Source: Microcella daejeonensis
GTDB taxonomy: Bacteria; Actinomycetota; Actinomycetes; Actinomycetales; Microbacteriaceae
DNA length: 64,000 bases
NCBI RefSeq assembly: GCF_026625045.1
Contig: NZ_CP113089.1
Coordinates: 868,001-932,000 of the forward strand
Reading direction: 5' to 3'
A model generated the notes under the pieces. The model had not been told where the DNA came from. It searched no databases and was given only the letters and a program-made list of their open reading frames with translations. The translations under genes and the position numbers were made by a program. Positions 1 through 8,435 of the stretch are shown here, one piece after another (position 1 is the stretch's first letter; each line of letters starts with the position of its first letter).

Positions 1-1
1 G

Positions 2-640
2 CGCGACCTCGCCGCGCGCCTGCGCTCGAGCGGGCTCGACGTGCCCGAGGAGTCGATCTGGACGAGCGCTCTCGCGACCGCCGACTTCTGCCGCAGCCAG
101 ATGCCCGGCGGCAGCGCCTTCGTCATCGGCGAGGCCGGCATCACCACGGCCCTGCACGAGGCGGGCTTCATCATGACCGAGACGAACCCCGACTACGTCG
201 TCGTCGGCGAGACCCGCAACTACTCCTTCGACGCCATCACGAAGGCCATCCGCCTCATCAACACCGGCGCCCGCTTCATCGCGACCAACCCCGACGCCAC
301 CGGCCCGAGCGCCGAGGGGCCGATGCCCGCGACGGGCGCCATCAGCGCGCTCATCACGAAGGCGACCGGCAAGGAGCCCTACGTGGTCGGCAAGCCGAAC
401 CCGATGATGTTCCGCTCGGCGATGAACCGCATCGGCGCGCACAGCGAGAACACGGCCATGATCGGCGACCGCATGGACACCGACATCGTCGCCGGCATCG
501 AGGCCGGGCTGCACACCATCCTCGTGATGACGGGCATCAGCGACGAGCGCGAGATCGGCCGCTACCCGTTCCGCCCGAGCGAGATCCTCTCGGGCGTGCA
601 CGAGCTCGTCAGCAGCGAGCCGGTCGAGGTCGAGCTGTAG
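2..640 (+). CDS. HAD-IIA family phosphatase (NagD-like), 5' end outside window
   Basis: The frame is open from base 2, so the true start and the motif I nucleophile (DxDG) lie before the window; 212 residues remain. The visible part has the NagD-type cap signature (VVGETRNYSFD, then ATNPDATGPS), followed by core motif III (GKPNPMMF, Lys) and motif IV (MIGDRMDTDI, acidic pair). HAD-IIA enzymes are cytoplasmic phosphatases acting on small phosphoesters such as phosphoglycolate or nucleoside monophosphates; the exact substrate cannot be read from the sequence. It converges with the next gene, leaving 65 nt between stops. Confidence 0.88.
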   Translation, partial: RDLAARLRSSGLDVPEESIWTSALATADFCRSQMPGGSAFVIGEAGITTALHEAGFIMTETNPDYVVVGETRNYSFDAITKAIRLINTGARFIATNPDATGPSAEGPMPATGAISALITKATGKEPYVVGKPNPMMFRSAMNRIGAHSENTAMIGDRMDTDIVAGIEAGLHTILVMTGISDEREIGRYPFRPSEILSGVHELVSSEPVEVEL

Positions 641-705
641 CGCGGCGGTCGATCGCGGTTCGGGATGCCCCTCCGCCGTCGACCGTCATCGCGGGATGCC
701 CCGCC

Positions 706-2073
706 TCAGCCGAGCGGAGCCGCGAGCGACCCGGTGATCGGCTCGCCCGAGCTGCGCGTCACGAAGCAGCTGTAGCGGCGCTCCCCCTCGGCCCAGTCCT
801 CGGCCGAGACCGGGTACGCCCCCTCGACCTGCAGGTCGCGGTACGCGGCGCCCGCCGCGAGGTCGATCACGCCGGCCGCGCGGCACAGCGCCGGGATCTG
901 GCCGGCGAGCGCCTCCTCCCCCGGGTAGGCCGATACCTCCTCGCCGGGCAGGGTGCCGACGACGACGAGCTGGGCGGCGTGCGGGGCGGCGCAGTCGACG
1001 ACGACGTACTCCTCCTGCCACGGGTCGATGAAGGGGTCGAGGCACTCCCCGCCCACCAGAGCGTCCCACTCCTGCAGTCCCGGGGGCAGCGGGCCGGTCG
1101 CCGGGGCGGCGCTCTCGCTCGGGGCGGGCTCGGCGGTCGGGTCGGCGCTCGGATCGGCGCCCGCGTCGGCGCCCGTGTCGCCGGCGCTCGGGTCGGCACC
1201 GGGCTCCCCGCTCGGCGCGGCCGAGCTCTCGAGGCCCGGCCCCATCGACGCCACCGGTCCGAAGCCCACCAGGCCGGGCAGGCGCATGCCGATGATGAAG
1301 GCCGCGATGACGGCGACGAGCACGCCGAGCCCCACCGCGATGCCGATGAGCACCTTCTGGCTGCGCGGCATGCCGGTGCTGGTGCCGGCGGCGGTGCCGG
1401 CGGCGGATGCGCGCGTCGGTGCGACCGCCCCCGCGAGTGCGGCGGAGGCGGCGGCATCGCCCGCGGCCGGCGCCGCCGGGGATGCGCGGCGGCCCGAGCG
1501 GGTCTCGTCGGGGCGGCGGGCGAGCAGCGGAGCATCCTCGTACTCGACGAAGGCGGAGTCGCCGAAGACGGTGTCGAGGGTGGAGGGGCCGGAGGGCCGA
1601 GCGGAGGCGAGGTCGCCCGCGTCGGCGATGAGCTCGGTGGGGGCATCCACGTTCGCCGGCGGGGGCGGATCGAGCAGCTCGCCCATCGGCACGGCCTGGG
1701 TGACGAGCTCCTCGATGGGCACGGCCTGCGTCGTGAGGTCCTCGACGGCGATGGCCTGCGTGGCGAGGTCCTCGATCGCGACCGGCTCGGTCGCGGGGCC
1801 GGGGGCGGGAGCGGACGGCACCGGGGGCTCGACGAGCTCCGGCGGCGCGCCCGCGTCGGCGACGGGCTCCGATGGGACGACCGACGGGGGCTCCTGCTCG
1901 CCGGCGGACGCAGCGGCCCGCACCGCCCGTCGCGACGGCAGCGCGCCGTCGGGGCGCCCGGCGTCCGACGCCGAGGGCGGTGCCGACGGCACGCCGTCGG
2001 GGCGCCCGGCGTCCGGTGCCGAGGGCGGTGCCGACGGCACGCCGTCGGCGCGCTCCGGCCGGTCGTCGGTCAT
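706..2073 (-). CDS. Pro/Ala-rich single-pass membrane protein with extracytoplasmic Cys domain (septum-formation-like)
   Basis: 455 residues from the ATG giving MTDDRPERADG; the frame stays open upstream, but this start falls 10 nt after the pyrE stop and removes a tail that would overlap pyrE. Residues 1-240 are low complexity, rich in Pro, Ala and Glu, with three or four copies of a TQAVPIEEL-like unit. One hydrophobic helix lies near 241-263. After a Ser/Pro/Ala linker comes a C-terminal domain from about 333 with four Cys (GECLDPF, VVDCAAPH, ALCRAAG, YSCFVT), resembling the Septum_form family. The topology suggests a cytoplasmic disordered N-terminus and an outside Cys domain. Probably co-transcribed with pyrE. 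Function unknown. Confidence 0.7.
   Translation of the reverse strand: MTDDRPERADGVPSAPPSAPDAGRPDGVPSAPPSASDAGRPDGALPSRRAVRAAASAGEQEPPSVVPSEPVADAGAPPELVEPPVPSAPAPGPATEPVAIEDLATQAIAVEDLTTQAVPIEELVTQAVPMGELLDPPPPANVDAPTELIADAGDLASARPSGPSTLDTVFGDSAFVEYEDAPLLARRPDETRSGRRASPAAPAAGDAAASAALAGAVAPTRASAAGTAAGTSTGMPRSQKVLIGIAVGLGVLVAVIAAFIIGMRLPGLVGFGPVASMGPGLESSAAPSGEPGADPSAGDTGADAGADPSADPTAEPAPSESAAPATGPLPPGLQEWDALVGGECLDPFIDPWQEEYVVVDCAAPHAAQLVVVGTLPGEEVSAYPGEEALAGQIPALCRAAGVIDLAAGAAYRDLQVEGAYPVSAEDWAEGERRYSCFVTRSSGEPITGSLAAPLG
1945..2040. repeat. two tandem 48-bp units inside a coding region
   Basis: Two adjacent 48-bp units (1945-1992 and 1993-2040) differ at only a couple of positions near gtccgacgcc/gtccggtgcc, and a third begins at 2041. 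They encode a repeated SAPPSAPDAGRPDGVP-type segment in the N-terminus of the membrane protein. The unit is 16 codons long, so copy number can change without shifting the frame. Confidence 0.9.
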
Positions 2074-2083
2074 GCGCTCGACC

Positions 2084-2632
2084 CTAGGCGAGCCCGAGGT
2101 CGCTGAGGCCGAGTGCGGCGCGGTACTCGTATCCGGCATCCTCGATGACCTGCTGCGCACCGGTCGCCCGGTCGACGACGACGGCCACCGCGACGACGAT
2201 CGCGCCGACCTTCTCGAGCGCGCGGGCGGCGGCGAGCGGCGAACCGCCCGTGGTCGAGGTGTCCTCCAGCACGATGACGCGCTTGCCCTCGAGCTCTGGG
2301 CCCTCGACCTGCTTGCCGCGGCCGTGGTCCTTCGGCTCCTTGCGCACGACGAAGGCGTCGTAGGCGTGGCCGGCGGCGGCCCCCTGGTGCAGCACGGCGG
2401 CCGCGATCGGGTCGGCGCCCATGGTGAGCCCGCCGACGGCGGCGATGTCGGGGATGTCGGCGATGAGCTCGGTCATGACCCGCCCGATGAGCGGCGCGAC
2501 GCGATGGTCGAGGCTGACCTTGCGCAGATCGATGTAGTACGTCGCCTTCTTGCCGCTCGAGAGGGTGAAGTCGCCGTGGAACACGGCCTCATCGCGGATG
2601 TACTGGATCAGCTGCTCGCGTGCGTCGGTCAC
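2084..2632 (-). CDS. pyrE: orotate phosphoribosyltransferase
   Basis: 182 residues, normal for the family. It joins orotate to PRPP to make OMP in pyrimidine synthesis. The PRPP-binding motif is VIVLEDTSTTGGSP (about 119-132), where the usual DTTTTG is DTSTTG, and the catalytic loop lysines lie in VRKEPKDHG (about 96-104). The N-terminal GDFTLSSGKKATYYID segment is the orotate/dimer region. The start is GTG; a -10-like TAGGCT lies exactly 6 nt upstream and no Shine-Dalgarno sequence is visible, so the mRNA may be leaderless. It is divergent from xth and followed after 10 nt by the membrane protein gene. Confidence 0.95.
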   Translation of the reverse strand: MTDAREQLIQYIRDEAVFHGDFTLSSGKKATYYIDLRKVSLDHRVAPLIGRVMTELIADIPDIAAVGGLTMGADPIAAAVLHQGAAAGHAYDAFVVRKEPKDHGRGKQVEGPELEGKRVIVLEDTSTTGGSPLAAARALEKVGAIVVAVAVVVDRATGAQQVIEDAGYEYRAALGLSDLGLA

Positions 2633-2638
2633 GCGGTC

Positions 2639-2644
2639 AGCCTA
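2639..2644 (-). promoter_or_regulatory. -10-like hexamer of leaderless pyrE
   Basis: TAGGCT on the minus strand ends 6 nt before the pyrE GTG, which places transcription start at or next to the start codon. Confidence 0.5.
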
Positions 2645-2731
2645 CCCGCGGCCCCGCACCCGCCTCCGGCCCGCGGCGCCCCGCCGCCCCGGCGCCCCGC
2701 CGCCCCGCAGGCTCCGGCGGGCCCACGACCG

Positions 2732-2737
2732 TACGCT
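2732..2737 (+). promoter_or_regulatory. -10-like hexamer of leaderless xth
   Basis: TACGCT ends 6 nt before the xth ATG; the bases between (gggctc) are not a ribosome binding site. Confidence 0.5.
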
Positions 2738-2743
2738 GGGCTC

Positions 2744-3580
2744 ATGCGCATCGCCACCTGGAACGTCAACTCGATCCGCACCCGCAAGCAGCGCGTCGTC
2801 GACTGGCTGGTCGCCGCCGACATCGACGTGCTCGCGATGCAGGAGATCAAGTGCAAGAACGAGCAGTTCCCGATCGAGGTCTTCGAGGAGGCCGGCTACG
2901 AGGTGCAGATCCACGGCCTCAACCAGTGGAACGGCGTCGCCGTCGCCAGCCGCCGTCCGATGACCGACGTCGAGGTCGGCTTCTCGGGCCAGCCCGGCTT
3001 CGCGAAGGGGCATGACGGGCCGGATGCCCCGCAGGAGGCCCGCGCGCTCGGCGTCACCGTCGACGGGGTGCGCGTCTGGAGCCTCTACATCCCGAACGGC
3101 CGCGCCCTCGACGACCCGCACATGGACTACAAGCTGCGGTTCCTCGAGGCGCTCAGCGCCGACGCCGAGCGCTGGCAGCGCGAGAACCCGGGGGCGCCGC
3201 TCGCGCTCACGGGGGATTTCAACGTCGCGCCGACCGATGCCGACATGGGCGACCCGAGCTTCGTGCCCGGCGTCTCGACCCACATCTCGCCCGCCGAGCG
3301 CGCAGCCTTCGCCCGTTTCGAGCAGGTCGCGATGACCGACGTCGTGCGCCCGCTCGTTCCCGAGGGCTACACGTTCTGGGACTATAAGCAGCTGCGGTTC
3401 CCGCGCGACGAGGGAATGCGCATCGACTTCGTGCTCGGGTCGCCGGCCTTCGCCGACCGCGTGGTGGATGCCCGCATCGAGCGCGAGCAGCGCAAGGGCG
3501 ACGCCCCGAGCGACCACGTGCCCGTCGTGGTCGAGCTCTCGGAGGACGAGGACGACGACGACCGCCCGATGATCTTCTAG
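2744..3580 (+). CDS. xth: exodeoxyribonuclease III / AP endonuclease
   Basis: 278 residues. Xth-type enzymes cleave DNA at abasic sites and degrade 3' ends in base-excision repair. The order of exonuclease-endonuclease-phosphatase motifs is complete: TWNVNSIR (Asn7), MQEIKC (metal ligand Glu34), GDFNVAP (157-163), RIDFVLG (226-232) and SDHVPV (256-261, catalytic Asp/His). The C-terminus carries an unusual acidic tail (EDEDDDD). The frame continues far upstream antisense to other genes, but MRIATWNVN is the family N-terminus and fixes the start. Convergent with the next gene, 27 nt between stops. Confidence 0.95.
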   Translation: MRIATWNVNSIRTRKQRVVDWLVAADIDVLAMQEIKCKNEQFPIEVFEEAGYEVQIHGLNQWNGVAVASRRPMTDVEVGFSGQPGFAKGHDGPDAPQEARALGVTVDGVRVWSLYIPNGRALDDPHMDYKLRFLEALSADAERWQRENPGAPLALTGDFNVAPTDADMGDPSFVPGVSTHISPAERAAFARFEQVAMTDVVRPLVPEGYTFWDYKQLRFPRDEGMRIDFVLGSPAFADRVVDARIEREQRKGDAPSDHVPVVVELSEDEDDDDRPMIF

Positions 3581-3607
3581 CCGGGAGCCGGCACCCGAGC
3601 GCCCCGC

Positions 3608-4402
3608 TCAGCCCAGCGACACCAGCCGCGTCAGGTCGTCGTCCGGCAGCTCGTCGGCCGTCGCCGTGACGGTCAGGTCGTCGAGCGAGACGCCGCCGCC
3701 CCGCACGCTGAGGAACGCCGTGTCGCTCGCGTCGCGCCCGGCCGCGATGCGCAGCAGCGAGGACCGCGGGGCGAGGGTCGTGGCGTCGACGACGCACCAC
3801 CGGCCGTCGATCGCCGCCTCGGCGACCGCGTGGAAGTCCATCGGGTCGAGCCCGGGCGCGTAGACCGAGGCGAGACGGGCCGGCACGTCGAGGGCGCGCA
3901 GAAGCCCCACCACGAGATGCGCGTAGTCGCGGCAGACCCCCTGGCTCGAGAGCAGCGTGCGCACGGCGCCGTCGGTCGGAAGGCTCGAGCCCGGCACGTA
4001 GGCGAGGCGCTCGCCCACCCACGAGCTCACGCCGAACAGCAGCTCGGTGCCCTCGAGCCCGCGGAACTCCCGGCGCGCGGTCGGCCCGAGCGAGTCCGAC
4101 TCGGCGTACCGGCTCGGTCGCAGGTACACGATCTCGTCGAGGGCCGAGACGGCGAGCGGCTCGGCGCGCCCCTCCACGGTCGCGCGGTACGACACCCGCA
4201 CCTCGCCCGCGGTGACGTCGAGCAGGTGCAGGCGCGCGCCGTGCGGATCGACGACCTCGGTCACGCGCAGCGGGCTGCCGTCGAGCGTCGCCTCGAGGTG
4301 CTCGTCGACCGGGAGGGTCGGGGCGTGGGCGGCGACGGAGAGCACGAGGCGGGCATCCCCCGTCGCGGTGATGGCCAGCTCGGCGGTGCAGTGTCTGCGC
4401 AT
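3608..4402 (-). CDS. transglutaminase-like superfamily protein
   Basis: 264 residues. The N-terminal half (about 1-110) matches the beta-rich region often found before bacterial transglutaminase-like domains. The catalytic triad is visible: Cys157 in GVCRDYAH, His191 in MDFHAVAE and Asp206 in CVVDATT. Members are thiol peptidases or amidases; the substrate cannot be predicted and there is no signal peptide, so it is probably cytoplasmic. The start MRRHC was chosen because longer versions would run into divergent dedA, whose start is 42 nt away. CACTAT lies 6 nt before the ATG, a leaderless arrangement. Confidence 0.87.
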   Translation of the reverse strand: MRRHCTAELAITATGDARLVLSVAAHAPTLPVDEHLEATLDGSPLRVTEVVDPHGARLHLLDVTAGEVRVSYRATVEGRAEPLAVSALDEIVYLRPSRYAESDSLGPTARREFRGLEGTELLFGVSSWVGERLAYVPGSSLPTDGAVRTLLSSQGVCRDYAHLVVGLLRALDVPARLASVYAPGLDPMDFHAVAEAAIDGRWCVVDATTLAPRSSLLRIAAGRDASDTAFLSVRGGGVSLDDLTVTATADELPDDDLTRLVSLG

Positions 4403-4408
4403 GAGTCG

Positions 4409-4414
4409 ATAGTG
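4409..4414 (-). promoter_or_regulatory. -10-like hexamer of leaderless transglutaminase-like gene
   Basis: CACTAT on the minus strand ends 6 nt before the ATG. Confidence 0.4.
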
Positions 4415-4430
4415 GCAGTGGTGCGGCCGG

Positions 4431-4436
4431 TAGGCT
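4431..4436 (+). promoter_or_regulatory. -10-like hexamer of dedA
   Basis: TAGGCT ends 8 nt before the ATG, within the 42-nt divergent gap; there is no Shine-Dalgarno sequence. Confidence 0.45.
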
Positions 4437-4444
4437 CGGCCCCC

Positions 4445-5053
4445 ATGGGAATCGATGAGTGGGCCGTCGCCATCATGGAGTCGCTGGGCCTGTTCGGCGC
4501 CGGCCTCCTGGTCGCCATCGAGAGCATCTTCCCGCCCATCCCCAGCGAGATCATCCTGCCGCTCGCGGGCTTCACCGCCAGCCAGGGCTCGTTCACGATC
4601 GTCGGCGCCATCCTCGCGACCACGCTCGGCTCGATCGTCGGCGCCGTCGCGCTCTACTACCTCGGGCAGGGGCTCGGCGCGCAGCGCCTGCGGCGGTGGG
4701 CCGAGAAGGTGCCGCTCATGAGCGCCGATGACGTCGACAAGGCGATGGTCTGGTTCCACCGGCACGGCAAGACCGCGGTCTTCACCGGTCGCTTCGTGCC
4801 CATCGTGCGCAGCCTCGTCTCCATCCCCGCGGGCGTCGACCGGATGCCGCTGCCGATCTTCATCCTGCTGACGACCCTCGGCTCCGGACTGTGGAACAGC
4901 CTCTTCGTCATCCTCGGCTTCGTGCTCGGCGAGAACTGGACGGCCGTGGAGCAGTTCATGGGCACGTACTCGCGGGGCATCCTCGTCATCGCGATCATCG
5001 CCGTGCTCGCGGTCGTCGTGGTGCGCATCCGCAAGCGCCGCCGCGCCGGCTGA
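4445..5053 (+). CDS. DedA family membrane protein
   Basis: 202 residues with four to five hydrophobic segments. It shows the family landmarks: the re-entrant region ESIFPPIPSEIILPLAG (about 25-41), GxxxG-type segment LGSIVGAVALYYLGQ, and FTGRFVPIVRSLVSIPAG (about 115-132) with the conserved arginines. DedA/SNARE-associated proteins sit in the cytoplasmic membrane, and some members act as undecaprenyl-phosphate or phospholipid translocases; which applies here is not known. The C-terminus ends in a positively charged RIRKRRRAG. Divergent from the transglutaminase-like gene. Confidence 0.92.
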   Translation: MGIDEWAVAIMESLGLFGAGLLVAIESIFPPIPSEIILPLAGFTASQGSFTIVGAILATTLGSIVGAVALYYLGQGLGAQRLRRWAEKVPLMSADDVDKAMVWFHRHGKTAVFTGRFVPIVRSLVSIPAGVDRMPLPIFILLTTLGSGLWNSLFVILGFVLGENWTAVEQFMGTYSRGILVIAIIAVLAVVVVRIRKRRRAG

Positions 5054-5114
5054 GCGGCCTCGCCCCCGCGCGCGACCGGGCGCACCGCCGGGCGCGCCGC
5101 CGGGCTCGGGCGGG

Positions 5115-6038
5115 CTAGGGCGCGAGCAGGGCCGCGACGATCACGAGCGCCGGCACCGAGAGCGCCGTCGTGATGAGCACGGTGTCGCGCGCGACGACGA
5201 CCGCCCGGTCATAGCGCTGCGCGTACTGGAACACGTTCTGCCCCGCCGGCAGCGCCGCGAGGGTGACGACGGTGAAGAGCTCCGCCCCCTCCAGTCCGAC
5301 GACGAACGCCCCCACCAGCCACGCCGCGAGCGGCATGACGACGATCTTGAGCCCCGTCGCGAGCAGCACGTCGCGGCGTCCCGAGCCCGGCTCCAGCACG
5401 CGCTGCCCGGTGAGGGAGAGGCCGAGCACGAAGAGGACGACGGGCACGGCCGCTCCGCCCAGCAGCCGGAACGGCTCCATCACCGGGTCGGGCAGCTCGA
5501 GCCCGGTGACGGCGATGACGACGCCCAGCAGCGAGCCGATGATGAGCGGGCTGCGGAACGGCTGCGTCAGCACGCGGCCCACCGAGAGCCGGCCGCTCGT
5601 CGAGACGTCGAGCACGGTGAGCGCGATCGGCGCGATGATGACGAGCTGCAGCAGGATGACCGGGGCCGAGAGCGCCGGATCCCCCAGCACGTACGCCGCG
5701 AGCGGCAGGCCGATGTTGTTCGCGTTCGTGTAGCTCGACCCCAGCGCCCCGATCGTGGACTCGGCGGCGCCCCGGCGCCACACCAGACGCGCCACCACCG
5801 CGTACACGAGCAGGCAGAGCAGGGCGGCGGCGGCCGAGACGGGCAGCAGCGCCGAGAAGAGCTGCCCGATGTCGGCGTCGGCGAGCACCGTGAACAGCAG
5901 GGCGGGCGAGAAGACGTAGAAGGCGGTGCGGCCGAGGGCGGTGTCGGTGCCCGCGGGCAGCACGCGCAGGCGGCCGACGACGTAGCCGATGGCGACGATC
6001 GCGCCGATGATCGCGAACCCCGTGAGCACTCCGGCCAT
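5115..6038 (-). CDS. AEC family transporter (auxin efflux carrier / malate permease type)
   Basis: 307 residues and about ten transmembrane helices in the 5+5 layout of the family, with the characteristic SSYTNANNIGLPLAAYVLGD motif near residue 102 and a second discontinuous helix region near LAALPAGQNVFQYAQRYD. AEC carriers export small organic acids or similar anions; the substrate here is unknown. GAGACT lies 6 nt before the ATG with no ribosome binding site. Stop-to-stop spacing with dedA is 61 nt. Confidence 0.88.
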   Translation of the reverse strand: MAGVLTGFAIIGAIVAIGYVVGRLRVLPAGTDTALGRTAFYVFSPALLFTVLADADIGQLFSALLPVSAAAALLCLLVYAVVARLVWRRGAAESTIGALGSSYTNANNIGLPLAAYVLGDPALSAPVILLQLVIIAPIALTVLDVSTSGRLSVGRVLTQPFRSPLIIGSLLGVVIAVTGLELPDPVMEPFRLLGGAAVPVVLFVLGLSLTGQRVLEPGSGRRDVLLATGLKIVVMPLAAWLVGAFVVGLEGAELFTVVTLAALPAGQNVFQYAQRYDRAVVVARDTVLITTALSVPALVIVAALLAP

Positions 6039-6044
6039 CCCCCC

Positions 6045-6050
6045 AGTCTC
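6045..6050 (-). promoter_or_regulatory. -10-like hexamer of leaderless AEC transporter gene
   Basis: GAGACT on the minus strand ends 6 nt before the ATG. Confidence 0.4.
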
Positions 6051-6129
6051 GCGCAGGGACCGTGAGCGATCGCCCGTCGTAGACCCCGCTCTGCCATTGC
6101 CAGCGGATGCGAGCGCAGATTCGTGCGCG

Positions 6130-6184
6130 GACGCAGCTTTACTGCGTCAGCCACAATCCTCCGCAGCGATCCTCTGCATAGGCT
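6130..6184 (+). promoter_or_regulatory. promoter region of the DUF6421/SDR unit
   Basis: A -10-like TAGGCT (6179-6184) lies 42 nt before the ATG. Upstream is a small inverted repeat, gacgca/tgcgtc (6130-6135 and 6143-6148, 7-nt spacer), a possible operator. Unlike most genes here, this transcript would be leadered, with a strong Shine-Dalgarno gaaggaggg just before the start. Confidence 0.4.
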
Positions 6185-6226
6185 CGTCATGCCGCGCACG
6201 CGGCCTGACTCGACGAAGGAGGGACC

Positions 6227-7717
6227 ATGACCGACACCGCCCGCACCACCGGCGCCCGCACGATCATCGGCGAACCCGAGGTCGTCGAGGACGCCCGCAT
6301 CCTCGACGCCGGCCGCGCCGTCGACGCGCCCGCCATCACCGCCGCCGAGATCGTCGCCGACCCCGCCTGGGGGCGGCTCGAGCGGGCCGCGCTCGCGATC
6401 CGCCCGCACCAGGTGAAGGACGGCTCCATCCCCGAGCGGGATGCCCACGCCGAGGCCGCCGCACACGTGGCCGTGATCGTCGACGCGCTGCGGCACTTCG
6501 CGCCGCGCATCCCGAACGATCGCGACTACCTGCTCGCCGCCGCGGCCGACTTCGAGGCCTGGCGCGACGGCGGGTTCGGCGTGCCCGACTTCTACGACTC
6601 GCTCGCCGCCTTCGCGCCCGCCGCCGACCGCCGCGACGGCGCCGCGCACCTCGTGGTGTTCCCGATGTACACGCAGAACGGCTCGACCGACCGCCTCGTC
6701 GAGGCCGTCGTCATCGAGGTCATCTGGCCCGACTTCATCGCCGAGCTCGAGGCCGGCGAGTACACAAACCCGCTCTACCTCGGCCTGCGCTTCGCGGGCT
6801 TCACGCCCGGGTACGACACGAACTCGGCGGTGCTGTTCCCCGAGTCGGTCGCCGTCACTCCGCGCGTTCCGGCCGGGGCGCCCGAGGGCACGCCCGCCGC
6901 GCTGCCGACGTTCACGTGGGGGGCGATCTTCGCCGACCGCGAGGCCGCCCGCTACCGCCGCGTCGTGCGCGCCGCGGCCGAGATCACCAAGCTCGAGCTG
7001 CCCGAGGGCGCCGCGCGGCTGCTGGAGGATCAGGAGCTCGCCGAGCGCACCTTCGTGATGTGGGACATGATCCACGACCGCACCCACATGCGCGGCGACC
7101 TGCCCTTCGACCCCTTCATGATCAAGCAGCGCATGCCGTTCTTCCTCTACTCGCTGGAGGAGATGCGCTGCGACCTCACCGCGTTCCGCGAGGCCGTGCG
7201 CCTGCAGCGCGACGAGGCGACCGACGCCGTGACCCGCGAGCACGCCCAACTGGTGCAGTACGCGATCATCTTCGACCGCATCTTCCGCTTCTCGATCACC
7301 GGCACGCGCGTGCGCAACTACGACGCCGTCGGCGGTCAGCTGCTGTTCGCCTGGATGCACCAGAAGGGCGTTCTGCACTGGACGGACACCCGGCTCGCCA
7401 TCGACTGGGATGCCGTTCCCGACGTCGTCGTCGCCCTCGGTGACGCGATCAACGACCTGTACTGGGCCTCGATCGACCGCCCCAAGGGCGCGCACTGGCT
7501 CGCCGCCTACGCGCTCGTCTCCTCGACGCTCACCCCGCACCCCGCCTCGACATGGGCGGCGGGGCTGCCGCGCGAGGTGCTCGAGGGGCCGCTCAAGGGC
7601 TGGACGGATCTCGTGATGGACGACGAGTTCCCGCTGTCGATGTTCTTCGAGGCGCTGCAGAAGAAGATGACGGTCGTCATCGAGTCGACCGCCGGCATCA
7701 CGGGCCGCACCGCGTGA
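6227..7717 (+). CDS. DUF6421-like protein of unknown function
   Basis: 496 residues, soluble, no signal peptide. I recognise it as resembling the actinobacterial family DUF6421; no function is established. A striking conserved-looking patch runs from about 278: MWDMIHDRTHMRGDLPFDPF, with His283-Asp284-x2-His287, then SLEEMRCDL with Glu311-Glu312. This spacing recalls metallohydrolases that use an HxxxH pair and a downstream Glu, but that is an inference. The start has a strong ribosome binding site (gaaggaggg). Its stop overlaps the next gene's GTG by 4 nt, so the two proteins are probably made together. Confidence 0.72.
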   Translation: MTDTARTTGARTIIGEPEVVEDARILDAGRAVDAPAITAAEIVADPAWGRLERAALAIRPHQVKDGSIPERDAHAEAAAHVAVIVDALRHFAPRIPNDRDYLLAAAADFEAWRDGGFGVPDFYDSLAAFAPAADRRDGAAHLVVFPMYTQNGSTDRLVEAVVIEVIWPDFIAELEAGEYTNPLYLGLRFAGFTPGYDTNSAVLFPESVAVTPRVPAGAPEGTPAALPTFTWGAIFADREAARYRRVVRAAAEITKLELPEGAARLLEDQELAERTFVMWDMIHDRTHMRGDLPFDPFMIKQRMPFFLYSLEEMRCDLTAFREAVRLQRDEATDAVTREHAQLVQYAIIFDRIFRFSITGTRVRNYDAVGGQLLFAWMHQKGVLHWTDTRLAIDWDAVPDVVVALGDAINDLYWASIDRPKGAHWLAAYALVSSTLTPHPASTWAAGLPREVLEGPLKGWTDLVMDDEFPLSMFFEALQKKMTVVIESTAGITGRTA

Positions 7718-8364
7718 GCGCCGAGGGCCGCACCGTCCTCGTCGCCGGCGCGGGGGGCACCGCCGGGCGCGCGGTCTGCGCGGCCCTCACCGCCGGCGGC
7801 GCGCACGTCGTCGCCCTCGGCTCCCGCGCCGCCTCGCTGACGGGCGTCGCGGCCGCCGAGTCGCACGCGATCGATCTCGCCGATCCGGATGCGGTCGCCG
7901 CGCTCGCGGCCGACATCCGAGCTCGGCGGGGCGGCGTCGACGGCCTCGTGCACCTCGTCGGCGGCTGGCGCGGCGGCGCGGGCGAGGCCGACTGGGAGTG
8001 GCTCGAGCGCCGCGTGCTGACCACCCTGCGCGTCACCAGCCGCGAGCTGCGCGACGACCTCAGCGCGTCGAGCGCGGGTCGCCTGGTCGCGGTGAGCAGC
8101 GCATCCGTCGCCGAACCGCGCTGGGGCATGGCCAACTACGTCACCCTCAAGGCGGCCGTCGAGACGTGGATGGCCGCGCTCGCGACCGGCTGGCGCGTCA
8201 AGGGCACCCCGACGGCGGCGATCACCTTCGTCGTGCGGTCGCTCGACGACGAGGGGGTCGTCGACGCCCTCTCCGAGAGCATCGCCGCGCTGTGGGAGCT
8301 GCCGCACGCGCAGCTCAACGGCGCTCTCGTCTCGCTCGGCGACGGACGGGTCGTCGAGGAGTAG
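7714..8364 (+). CDS. SDR family NAD(P)-binding protein
   Basis: 216 residues. The N-terminus has a glycine-rich dinucleotide loop (VAGAGGTAGRAV, about 10-21), then a Rossmann pattern with AIDLADPD, HLVGGWRGG in place of the usual NNAG, and active-site Ser about 128-131, Tyr142 and Lys146 (YVTLK). It is shorter than typical 250-residue SDRs. It should be a short-chain dehydrogenase/reductase of unknown substrate. The GTG start overlaps the DUF6421-like stop as GTGA, indicating translational coupling and a shared role. Confidence 0.87.
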   Translation: MSAEGRTVLVAGAGGTAGRAVCAALTAGGAHVVALGSRAASLTGVAAAESHAIDLADPDAVAALAADIRARRGGVDGLVHLVGGWRGGAGEADWEWLERRVLTTLRVTSRELRDDLSASSAGRLVAVSSASVAEPRWGMANYVTLKAAVETWMAALATGWRVKGTPTAAITFVVRSLDDEGVVDALSESIAALWELPHAQLNGALVSLGDGRVVEE

Positions 8365-8435
8365 GGCGCGCGGTCGGAGTGGCACCGGGCGGCGGATCCG
8401 CCGTGCGACGGATGCCGCGCGACCGCCTCGGCGGC

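Noticed and set aside
646..685. Possible terminator cggtcga/tcgaccg between the first two genes
   Set aside because: A 7-bp stem with a 26-nt loop is too weak to call in such GC-rich DNA.
953..2743. Open frame extending xth more than 590 codons upstream, antisense to pyrE and the membrane protein gene
   Set aside because: The extension is low-complexity antisense sequence; the Xth family N-terminus MRIATWNVN fixes the start at 2744.
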